64,000 nt of DNA, from NCBI GenBank assembly GCA_023055355.1, contig JALJCS010000001.1, forward strand, positions 67,249,381 to 67,313,380, written 5' to 3'. Position numbers and translations under genes: made by a program. Under the pieces are notes generated by a model. It searched no databases. It was not told where the DNA came from and saw nothing but the letters and a program-made list of their open reading frames with translations. Shown piece after piece: positions 19,876 to 32,465 of this stretch (position 1 is its first letter; every line of letters starts with the position of its first letter). Origin of the DNA: Agelaius tricolor. Lineage: Eukaryota > Chordata > Aves > Passeriformes > Icteridae.

Positions 19876-22800
19876 AGACAGCTAAATATCTGGGATCTTC
19901 CTTTGGGTGTTTCCAAGATAATTAGGCTAAAAGGCTGTGTCTCCTTGTGACACATCTGAGTTTAGTAGGATTTAGATGTCCTTTGTTTATTTTGGCTAGG
20001 AAAAATTTATTTAAAGAAAGCCATCAAGTTGTTTCAAAGGCACAGATTCCTTTGGCATTTTGACTGGCTTTCCTTGTGTTGTTATAGGAGGTAGTAGTGC
20101 TGAGATAAAATTTACAAAAGGTTTTTTCAAGGTTTATGTGGTGCATGACATCAGCAAGCCTTCAGCACAGTCTCTGTAGTAAGTGCAGCAATGAGACGTG
20201 TAGTTATAGAACAGTCACTTCTGTCTCCAGGCTCTTTGGTATAGGACAGAGCTGGGGCAGACCCACATCTTACAGCATCTAACAGCTTACATCGTCCACT
20301 TGGGTTCTGCTGTAATGAATAGGGAGCTACAAAATAACAGTATAGTTCTCGTTGTCATACTTGTGGAAAATGCAACTAAGAAGCTCATTCCTTCAGAGTA
20401 GAGGTTTTCCAGCCTGACCCTCACCCTGGTGACTCCTCTGCTTTTTCTCTTGCTCAGTGTTTCAGATTAAAAAGGAACAGTCCAGCAGTCCTGCGGTCTT
20501 TGCAGCTTACATTTAATTTTTTTTGAGGTGTTGAATATGTGATTGTGAGTTTTGTGTGGTTTGATTTTGCTTTGCTTTGTTTTTAAATTTTCTCCAGCAA
20601 AGACATAAAAAATTTAAGTAATAGAACAGTTTGGGAGGCAATTTAAAACCCTATGTGGAGAACCCAGCATGGTCAAACTGCCTCCTAACCCCAAATTTTA
20701 CTAAATCATCTTTCAGTTATGATGCCACATACGCTATTGACATGCAGGTATTTGCTCAACTTGGCTTTACCTGCTGTGATCCTTGTAGCTGTGGAAGGCC
20801 TTGCTAGTCTTGAACTGTAATTCAACCTTTAATGTTTCTGAGAGAAGAATTTCCTTTCCTGTCTTTCCTGATGTGGGGGGATGCGGATGATAGAAGACAA
20901 ATGCTGGATGTAGAGGCAGACACTTGCTAGCAGTTGCTTACTTGATTCCTTCTCCCCCTCCTTCATGGAAGCTTACTGAAGTGCAGGAAAAAAGTAGAGC
21001 AGAAACAGACTGGTATAAATTATTCAAGGATTCTGCTGTTTCTAAGAAGAATCCAGAAGGAGTCTGCCTATAAAGCATCAACATGACATTTTTGAATTGT
21101 GATAGGTGGGTTGAGAGAAGAAAGCTTAAGAATGGCAGAACGCTGATGTAAGGAAACAGACATTGTTTTAAACTAAGCAAGCCTGCTTTATCTCTGAGGT
21201 GCACACAGCTTTCCAGCGATTATGAGTTTGGGAAAAAGGGACATGGGGGTGGAACAGGATGTATTAAAATCTTACAGATTCTTTTCAATAGTTTAAAAAG
21301 GCTCTGTTCAGTACTACTATGGGAAATAAAAAAGAGAGTCCAACTGGGCTTCTTTGCTATTTTACTCCTTTGGCCAAAACTGGGGAGCGATCCACTTGCC
21401 CAAATTAAAATGTTGAAAACTCCTTTTTCTTCTGATTGGCAATTTGGAATCTTAACTTGTTTGTGATCTGCCTGATTTCCCTGTAGACTCCAAAGTATAA
21501 GAGGTGCAAAGAAGCTGTAATTTTTTATTTAGCTTCAGTAGATAGTAACAATGCAATGGTGCCAGATTCCCTTATTTGATAGAGCATTTTTTCAATTGGG
21601 AAGCCCTACAGCAATGTCAAATGCTCTCTATTTAATGACATCCCTATATCTTAGAACTAAAATACTATTTTGGACAGACTGAAGGCAATTTTCCAGGTGA
21701 ATAAAATATCTCCCAGGACTAGAGACAGTGAACAATACCTTATGTTGAATGGAGCATCTATGTAAAATTCATGAATTTGTCACTGTATTTTTTGGCTTTG
21801 TAGCTTTAGCTCAGTATTTCAAATCTTTGACTCCCATGATTTAGCCCTATGGCCTTTCTCTTTTTCCCTATAGGTGATTCAAGCTTTCTGTTCCTAAAGT
21901 AGGTTTTGTGAAAAAGCAAAGTGTGCTACCTATACAGAGGCTAGGCATAAAAGTGATATTCACAAAAGGCCAGCCTACAGAAGTAGATTTCCTTCTCTTT
22001 CTCTTTCCATATATAATTTGTATATAGTACGATTTCATTTCCCAGCTGAATTTCTTTCTTTACTGTTTTTGTCCCTTTTGGGCTGACTTTTTTCTCTTCT
22101 CTGTCCTGCAGTGTATGATTTTCTTTTTATCTGCTCACCATTCCTTTTTGCCTCAGATGCACAATGCCAATACTATTTGAATCAAATTTTTAACAGATGA
22201 ATACATTAAAAATAAGGCAAAGTTATCCAGCCCACTTTGTCCAGGCAAGGACACTTTCCACAGGAAAATGTGTTCTATTTTCCACAGGAAAATAACATCT
22301 TTGCGTAGTTAGCCAAAGGTAAGATTCAGAACTATGTCTTTGATTAAATTTTTATGAAATAGATGCTCCTAAAATGGACCCTAAGTTTTATGGTGTAGAT
22401 CTCTTTTAGCTCCCTCTTGTTATTGAAAGCATGGCCAGAAAATACTGGGTTATTTTTTTTTTTTAATGCCACAAAAGGAAACTTCAGACTTTTAGGTCTG
22501 CTTGCAGCATGAAGGGGCAAATTTGGGGCACTGAATGTCCTTTATGAAAGCAGCAGTTAGACCTGCAGAGCAGGTCCCTGTCCCCACTTAGGCTGGCCTA
22601 TCATCTCCTGTAAAACCAAAGATCTTTGTTTGGGAATGAGGGACTATTAACTCACAGGAAATCTAGGCCAGCCCAGGTAAGTCTGATCAGAGAAATACTC
22701 TCTAGTGTTTGCAGCTTGTGCTTGTAACAGATGAGGGGATAGTATTCACCCAAATATTTTTCTTCCATGCAGTTTTGTTTCTTTTGTATCCCCCAAGGTA

Positions 22801-25800
22801 TTAGCTTCTGCAGCCTTCCCTGCCTGCAGGTGATGGCTGAGAGCACAGAGCAGCGGGTCACCCTGGCAAGAGGCAGCATTTGTGTGAAGCTTTGTGCCAA
22901 AATCTGCTGCTGGAGTGCTCCAACTGTTCACTCTCCATTTTTGTCTTGGCTCAAGGAACAGCCACCTCCTGCCATGTCTGCTACTACAGAGCAAAAACTG
23001 GATTCCCACCACTACTGCAGTTCATCAGCCAACTCCTACTACTTTTACCAACTGCAGAATGGGCATGAGCAGTCACATTTACTCAGTGTGCATGCTTCCC
23101 ACATGTTAACCCAGACGTGCCTTTGGCTTGCCAATCACTTGCTACTGTGCCTTTAGAATAGTACATGCAATGCTCCTCTGTCTCCTGGATGGAGGCGAGA
23201 CTGACAAGATCTCACCTGTAAGCCAGGAAGCTTCAGTCCCTGAATTAAAAACACCAAATCAAAGTGCTAAGACAAAATCTCTTTTGTTCATAAAGTTTGA
23301 CATGATACTTGAAGGTAGTAGGCTGAGTAGCCACATGGGAAATCTGTGAGTCTTCAGGCTTTTTCACCCCCAAGGACTGGATGTGAGAGAAAGCACAGCT
23401 CTAACATGCTGAATCTTTGGCAGGAGTGAGCCAGGCAAAGCAGAGAATGTTTCTTCAGTCCCAGCTGCTGGTTGATTGATGGGAACTGAGTTGGTGATAA
23501 CTCTGGAGGGAGATGTTTGCCCTTTCTTCCATCTGGAGCTGCCGTGTTATGACTCATGGGAATGGCTATGGAACAGGCTGGGCTGGCAGACATTCTCCAG
23601 CAAATCAGACTGGAAGCTGTGGAAATAAGCAAGTTATCCAGGGGTGCTTGTAGGGAATGCAGTTTGATTTATCTAATGCTGATGGCTTTCATAAAAACAC
23701 AAAGTGCTGGGAAAGCAGAATGTGTCTATGTGGTGAAGATGAGGAAAAAATTGCAGATGTCATCTTCTAGCTCTCAAAATGATTGTTTTTACAGGGCCAG
23801 ATTCTGCCCTGGCATCTACTTGATGCATCACTGTAAAGTATTTATTTTGCATGTAAGGTGGTGCCACCTGCCAGGGCTTAAATTACAGAGACTCCCATCT
23901 CTCCTTAATCCCAGTGCCCTTCTGTGCCCTTCCGTGAAACTTACGTTAAGGTTCTGAGCCACGTAGGTCATTACAAACATTGTGTAAGGCAAATGCAGAG
24001 GTGCTGCTGCCTAAGCAGCTATCCATATTCATTAATGGATAGCTAAAGCAGGTGTAATATTAATAACTTGCTTCAATTTTGGTTGTGCAGGAAAAACATC
24101 AAGCTCAAGAGTATCCAGGAGAAAAGAAAATGTTGACATTAATTGTGCAATATGGTACAATGAAAAGGGATATCCCATGGAGAATCCCAACTGAGGTGTG
24201 ATGTCTGGGGTGAAAGTTCATGTCACAGAGTACTTGAAAAAACACCATTCAATTTCTACAGCTTTCTAAATATGCAGAGGAGAAAAAGTGTTTCCAAATA
24301 ATAATACAGAAGAAAATCAAGGAGTCTTGTCCAGAGCATAGTGCTTTTAATCTTGAAATGCATTGAAATTGGTCTATGTGCAGAATTTCTGCTGTAGGGT
24401 AGAAAAGTCTTTCAGCTCTGTTCAGAGAAACAAATCCACTCATCCAAAGCACTGGGGATGGGAGGTCAGACTATGGTAGCTGTTATATTAATACCTGGGT
24501 TTGGTTATTTTAACCAAAGGTGGGGTTTGTTTGTTTTTTAGTGAGGTTTAAGACTTTTTAAACTTTGTAACCTACAAGCAAATTGCTGAAAGAATAACAT
24601 TTTCCACGATGTTTTCTATGGGGCAAAGAAATTTGACTTTGTGTGATGATTAATGTTTAATGGGTTCAATAGATAACTACATAACAGTGGAAAAATAATT
24701 TTCATTTTTTTATTTTCTGTAAATCTTAATTATTTCTCCTTTTAACTTGATATTTAATTTCAAACCCTGACTTTGCTTCCTCATATTTTTAAATTTTCAC
24801 CTATAATTTAATGGTTTAAACATGTAGCTGTTTATGGTAATTCAGACCAGACAAATGCATGCCATTTTACTTCTTTTATATCTATTTTTCTTTGTAATAT
24901 TTATTTTTTCCTGAAAACAGACATCCTCCTAAAAAAATCAAAACATTTTGCTGTAACTAATTTTCATATCATAGATTAGAATTTTTCTTAAAAATAAAAA
25001 AAAATGAAAGGCCAGGTATTTGAGGCAAAGGAAGTGCTTAATTGAAAACTTCTGACTGCAAGGTTTATAACCCTTGGTGTCTATCCAAAAGTTCCACCTC
25101 TAAGCTCTTTTGCATTCAAAGGGAAGGGCCTGGCATACAGAGAAGAAACAGAGTGTGAAGAGAAAGGATTGATCATTTCTTGTCCCGTTAAAGTTGTTGG
25201 AATTCCTTAACATGCTCTCCAGTATTCTGTCCTTCATGGTGCCCTTGAAAATGACACTTTCTCGTTGCTGGTAGGCACAAGTTTGCTGAGCAGGTTGAAG
25301 TTAAACATGAAGAGTTTAGTAGTTTTCTCAAGCTGAGACTCTGATGACCTTAGATACTGGTTGTCCCTGAAAGTTAGGCAACAGAACTACTCAAAACCTC
25401 TTCACACAAACGCAGATCTGAAATATATATATATATTAATATGAATTCTTCTATTTTCCCCACTTTTTTATCAATCTGATTAGAGGACTTTTAAAAATGT
25501 GTATCCAAATAAAACTATTTTGTCTTACAACGTCAATATGATTTTCAACACTATTGTGAAATACTAAATTCACTTCAGATGTTAAAATGTTTTATTTCAC
25601 TAGAAATAGAAGCATCTTTACTTCTTTTATGCTAATGGTTTCAAAATTTGCTCTGAACAAAGAGTGCACTTCTGCTTTTCATTTTAATTATAAGCCAACT
25701 GGAAAATCTTAGAATCTCTATAGAAATAGAATGCCATTTTCCTTTAAACAACTTGATTTACACAGATAATCTTGAAGAGATTTTCCAACTCCCCTAAAGA

Positions 25801-28137
25801 AGTTAAAACAGTGAAGTGAATGTTTAGACACTTAAAATCACGTTTTTATGTTATTGGAATCCCAAGACTGTTTGATAATTTGATCAAATGAATTATCTAG
25901 AGCTATCTATCTGAACTATCAAATCTTATATTTCTTTAGAACCATGAATAAACCCATGGGTTTATGTAATTTAAGATGGCATTCCAATTTTTTTTTTCCA
26001 ATTTGTAAAAAGTAATGCCATTAGAACTGCTATTAAAGATTTAGAAATCAGCCAACAAACCTGGATAGTTTAACATGAAAATACAGCAAAAATAACAAAT
26101 TCCACATTAATAACAACTAGTTATTAATTAATAACATTTTTTGTTATTAAAAATAACAAAAATAACAAATTCCATGCAGTGGAAACCCGTTGAAATTCTA
26201 AATAAAACAAAAAAGAAAGTGAGTGTAGTGTTTCACTTTTCCCTAAACCAAATATCTCTCCTTTGTCAACTTTTAAAGACTGCAACAGAAAAATACATAA
26301 ATCAATGATGAATGAAGTAGTGTGCAACATAAAAAGGGAAAGATGTGATTTTTTTGTCAGAAAGTATGAAATAATCTGACTTTCTAACATGATTTGGTTT
26401 TCATTAAAAAGAATAAATCAACACAAAATCAAATGAAATGGGCACACATTTAGAAAATATGTTGCTGACCATGTATTTATATTTTGTTTCTTACTTTTTA
26501 ACCATGAATATTTATGAACAAGTGAGATATCCTTTGGACTTAATCACATCTTTAGGCACTCATCTATTTTGGAAGGAGAATTCAATGTTTGTGAGTTGTT
26601 TGTAGTCACATTATCAATTCATCATGAAATGAAAACTGGGTTGTCCATCCTCTGTGAGTATTTTGGCAACAATGGACTTAAAGTAGTGAATTTGGTACCT
26701 CTGTAACTCTTTGGCTTTGAAGTACCTTGGGGGCATTTTAATATAGTTTTACAAGGATATAAAGGTTCATCAAGAGCTTATTTTAGGATTTTGCTATTAG
26801 ATGTAGATTACAGTGTGTGTGCAAAGTTGGATAAAGTCTGTAGATGCAGACATTGCTTTTTATTATGCTAGATAGACAAAATTAGTAACCTTTTGATGGC
26901 TTGCAAAAAGGCTTTTGCACTTTCTCTACTTTTTTACAGCTATAGTAATTCTAATTACTCCATCAATAAATATTTATTTGCATATGCCTAAACACTATTG
27001 GCATCAAAATCTACTACAGTTGGACTACACTAAACAATCCAAAATCTTAGGATTCAAAATATTACAGCTGCATTTGCATTGGATGTCACCTCTGGGCTTA
27101 AACCCTGGATTTAAATGTTAGATAACTTCCTTACTTGTTTCAAACCTTTCCTAGCCCTCTAATCTCTTGGATTAGTATAAAGGAGATGGATAGCTATTGC
27201 TATTTGGTCAGCTGCCCCCTGAGCAGACATGAATTCTGAGGTCAGCTCCAAAACACAGGTGGGCTCTGGAGCCAGCCTTTTCCAGCTGGGCTGCCAGCCT
27301 ACCTGTGGCCACAACACAGCAGCCCAAAGCATGGGGGTCTGATTCTGGCTGCACACACATTGAACACATCAGTTCACATCAGTTCAAGGTCTCCTGACAA
27401 GGTCAAGGCCTGTAAAAGAAGGTGGTAAAGATGCCAAAGATGAAGAGGCTTCCCTGGCCCTTTTCCCCTACCAAAGGATCAGCCTGTCCACATTGAAGTC
27501 GGGGGCAATCTTTCTACTTATATATGTTGAAATCTGTCCAAATTGCCTTAAAAGCTGTAGCAAAAATGTCATTGCCAACTTTGGGGACTGTCTTATCTCT
27601 TAATACATCTTTGAGGCTCAGTCAGAGCTGCTTTTTGGAAGATGTGTGAACTTTTGCAGATTTGTCTAGAGCTGCTGCACAACTCTGATTACCAGGTGAA
27701 CTATTTAGTCTGGTCTTACTATTTGGAAGTCACAAAATTCATAAAAGGCAGAAAACCAAATTCTGAACTCCCAATGTATATAGTTAGATCATGCTTACCT
27801 TTTAATTTCTCTGACACACAAGTTGTGATATTTGTGTTCTGTATCTGCCTGGTAAACCCTTTATTGCTTGTAATGTTTTAGTGGCCTTTTATATATGGAT
27901 CTTAAGTGTTGTGTGTCTCCAGAAAGATTTAATGGAAACCAGCACATTGTGAGCACAAACATGAGAACGGGCTCTCAGAGGAGAGTATTGTGAAAATGGA
28001 GTGTGGTTTACTGGTTGCATGCCTGGATAAAATGCAGCTCTTTTCCTGCTTCATTCTTCCCTATTTTTCCCTTTGTGGAGGATTTCTAATTTTATTTCTA
28101 GTGTAAGCACATATAAAATCTATTCAGTAATATAATG

Positions 28138-28181
<44 letters not shown>
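28138..28181. repeat. (ATA)n microsatellite
   Basis: About 15 uninterrupted ATA trinucleotide units. The length and purity make it likely to vary between individuals. Confidence 0.95.
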
Positions 28182-28183
<2 letters not shown>

Positions 28184-31100
28184 ACATATTTTCATATATT
28201 TACCTACTATATAGTCACTTTTCAAAACAAATTTTAAAAGGTAACTGTGAAAAAAAAACTGGGACAGACTCACTGTTTAATAAAATCAGACAGATACATC
28301 CCCCAAAAATTTGCTTATTAAAACATGTGAAGAAGGAAGGATGATTACCACCCAAAATGAGCAATGCTGTTTACTGTGAGACAGCCACAGGGACTATCAG
28401 AATCAGGAATATGTTTTACTGGTATAATGGTTTTTAAGGGAGTTGTATAAAATGTGTCTGGAGTAAAATTCTATTATTCATATTTATTCTCTTGTGCTTA
28501 AGTTCAACAGTGAAAAACATTTCTGTTAATGCTCTAATTAGTATCCATTCTAAAGTTCATGCTTTGATTTTCAGACTCAGATGTCAGGATACTTGTAGGC
28601 CTGGATCAATGTAATTTAAAAAGTTCTATGTATTCCTTCTCTCATTCTTGCTTTACTTCATTGTGTTACTCAGTGAATATAAATTTAGGACAGTTTTGTT
28701 GGAAGGGGATAAAAATGACGCTACACCTCCATCAGCCTTTAGATCCAGACTTTTATTTGTTATGCCTGTGTTATGCTGAAAGAACTTATGCTATGAAAAA
28801 GCAATATTTACAATATTTACAGGTTGGCACAAAGAAGGTAAGTAATTTTGATGATATCATATGTGTCACAATTTTTAATATTTTCAGAGGTAGTTTACTT
28901 AATATGATTAAACAGGAAATGTTCAGTGAGAAGAGTTAACCCGATAAGAAGTCACTGCAGTCAGTATTTCATCTTTGACACATGGTTGAAACTAAAGCAG
29001 ACATTTTCAGAGGAGAAGTGAAAACAGCCCTTTTCTGTCATCATATTGTTGCTTGAGATGAAACATTTCCCCTCACCTGAGTTCTGCAAAAGTCTTCTTA
29101 ATGAATAAATCCCATTATCACCTTCATTTAAATGAAGAAATGGAGCAAATTATTAAAGACCACTTGATACTTTTCTGGTGGAATTGTGAATTGAGTTCCT
29201 GTGTGTACATATCCCAACTTCTGATGCAGATTTCACTTCACCTGCCTTTAGATAACAACAGTCTCAATGTTTGCAGTTTGACTAATCATTGCAGCTTCTT
29301 TTGTAGTTATTGGAGAGACACGGGAAGGAAGTTTTTGGCTGTACTTTATGTGATATGGTTTGGTTGGTTGTCTCAGGTCAGGATAGACCACTTCCTAAAG
29401 ATGCTTTCTTTTCTGTGACTACAAAGAGAGTCTAGGAAGAACTAACTCAGATGTATGCATACACATTTGTTGACATCGTGCATTTATTCAGGTGACTCCT
29501 GTGTTTAATTCATTGCATTCACACAGTAGTTAATAAAGGTGCTGCCTGTAGGATGCTACATTAACCATGTCACACCAAGCAGAAATGGCAGCTAGTATAC
29601 ATTCTGAGCAACATAATCCTTAGTACCATTATGACCTTTTGTACTTTCTCTTTCAGCAAAGTACATAGCACTTGAAGGATGTTTCACAAAAAGAGTCAGT
29701 GATTCTACTTCTCTTGCATAAAAATCTGCAAGAACTATTAATTAAATAATGTTTAATAGAGTACATGGTGTTTTAATAATACTATTTATTGGGCACATTG
29801 TGACATTTGGATTTCCTTCAAGATCTTCTAAATCTCTATCATGATGTGCAAGTATATACCATCAAACTTGATTCTCCTGTAACAAAGTACCAACAGCAGA
29901 TTAACTGAAGCCAAAAATTATGTGACTTGCACAAAACCATAGCGAGCTAATTAAAAAGAACCAGAATCAGGCTTGACCCTGAGTGTAGCAGCCATGTTTC
30001 AATTTGGTAACTAAAATCATCATTACTCTAAAATACTGGCAAGTTAAAAATTCTAATTCAGGTTTGACAGTAGAACACAAAAACAAAGGATAGTCTATTT
30101 ACTTTGGTTGATTTTCTTATCATGAAGAACAGGTGTGACTATTCATTCCCAGCCAGGCAGGTGTAGTCATCAGAGGCATTGCAGAGTCTTACATAACTTA
30201 AAGGGTTTGTTTCAAAACTGGATTATTTTCATTTATAAGCTTAGAAACATGAACAATCCAAGGAGTGTTTCTCCCTTGCAGTGTTCTCTGGAGGACGCAT
30301 GATGGAGCCAGTAAGTTCACAAATCTTTCTGCAGAGGATCTGCAGTGAAAGCCTGATTATGTATGCTGGCTTCTCTGAAATGTGTCCAGGGACAGAGATG
30401 TCAAGGTGCTTCATCACCAGTGCCATTCACAAATCTTCACTAGCTCACACAGCAAACAAAAACAATTCAAGACTATCAGGCAGAGTCTAATGTTTCAGTA
30501 CATTTCTTTGGCAAAAATACCTACTCTGGGGAAGGTGGCTGAACACCTCTGAATTGTTGAGATATTGGCCCAGAAGGTCTTCCTTGCAAGATCCCAGTCT
30601 TTCACCAGCTCTTCCATTTTTCCTACCTTGGAAAGACCCAACTTCAAGAAAGGTGGATTAGAGCCTGTATCCTCAAAGTATAGGCTTGTCTTAGGTGTTT
30701 GTTCTGAAGATTTGAAGTACTTTCTTCATGTGGAGGATTTGAACAGGACACAATGATGCTGGGTAAACTTGGGTTTGTCAAGGGAGGAAACAAAAATTGG
30801 GATTGTTTTTGAGTCTGTAGTAGTAAGAAAGTCTTAGAGAAACCAAGACTTCTCTTCTTCTTGGCCCTTGGGCTTGGTGGGATAATAGAAGCAGCCTGGA
30901 TGGCAGAGGCAGAAACAAACCACTTGAGGCCTGAAAGAGATGGTTAACCCTTGCCTCTACTCCCCTCATGCTTATGGGTAAACTATGGGCTTACACAGTC
31001 AGTATCAGTGGTTAAACACCTCTGTGTTTGCCTGGGTCAGTTCTTTCTGTATTTACCATGAAATGGGCAAAAAAAATTGAAATATATTTACAAAAATGTC

Positions 31101-32406
31101 ATCACTTCTTTAAAGGGTCCACTGAAATACCTGTTTGTGTTCAAGGTTTTTCTGGGTATATTCACAGGAAATTCTGAATTTCCACAGTAAAAAAAAAAAA
31201 ACTCTTTTTTTTCTCACAGAATGAAAGATGCTTCAGAGAAGGTAAACTGATTTCTTTTATTTATGTTACCCTATTAGCCCAATTTCATCACAGGGGCATA
31301 TTCTACTCTAAAAGTAAAGTAAATTAATTTCAGTCTTGCAGCCTTCATCTCTGGTGGATTATCTGAAATTCAGAATTGGAAGGTTCAAAAGCATTTTGAA
31401 TGATTTAGGGAGATAATGGCTCTCTCTTATTTGTAATCTTCAAGTTAAGAACATACATTAGGAACTAAACATTGAAATTTAAGTAAAGCTGTAGGTCAGA
31501 TACCAAGGATATCCAACCAGTGGAACCTCAGATGGGGGCTGAGACAAGCCTTTTGCTATGGTTCCAGAAAAAAAAAAAAAACAAAACAGAAAAAAGGGTG
31601 CAAATGCAGAAGCCCAGGATATTTAGAAAGATTAGTTTTTCTCTTTTTTTGTGGGGAATGTGTGTGCCTGCAATGGCTATTCTTGGTAAGATGAATATAA
31701 AAAGAATGTTTCAAGCAAAGATAGCAGAGAAATGCACTGGTGTATAAAAGTAGTACTGAGGTGCAAAACACCTCAGTGAGAAACATTCTTAGTGAAGAAT
31801 CATATGGGAAATACAACTACTCAAAAGAACACAGGAATAAATTATGCTTATGAGAGAATGTCTCCTGCAGTCCCAGTACTTCGCTGTATAGTCTGGGAAA
31901 CCTAGAAGCATGTAATGCATAACTTCTAACCTTTGCACTTCCTTTCCCTGTTGGAACTCCCCCAATTTCCCAAGGGAATCAGGCATGAATACAGGATGGA
32001 TTGTGATGTTCCCTCAGAACTGCAAAAAGACATTTGAGATGCATAGTGGTACATAAAGAGAATCTGGAGCTGAATGGAGGCTACTCCTCTGGCTAAAGTG
32101 AGATATACCAGAGAATACCTACATCTCTGAATGATGCTCCACACAGAGCTGGTATTGCACAGGCCCACCCTGAACTGTGAATTGAATAAACACAGCACTA
32201 CATCTGAGTAAATGTTCACTGTTTTCAGGGTCTGAGCTAATATTGTTGTGCTCTGTTAAAAGACCAACATAGCGAGACCTAACTTAAGGACCAGGACAAA
32301 TGCTGCATTTGAAGTATTCACCCTGACTTTAATTGCTGCTGGTTAGGATGATATATGAAGTTACTTTAGTCAATAAAGAGAGATTGATGGGGATAATTAA
32401 TCAAAG

Positions 32407-32465
32407 GCATATAATATTTAATAATTTAAATAATATTTTAATAATATAATTTAATAATTAATTAA
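32407..32465. repeat. AT-only low-complexity tract
   Basis: About 60 bases of nearly pure A and T made of TAATATTTAATAAT-like units. The motif ATTAATCAAAGGCAT on its left side recurs as ATTAATTAAAGGCAT on its right side, suggesting local duplication. Confidence 0.8.

Noticed and set aside
22767..23957. Open frames of 129 and 133 codons
   Set aside because: They look like chance frames: no domain, and overlapping alternative frames of similar length.
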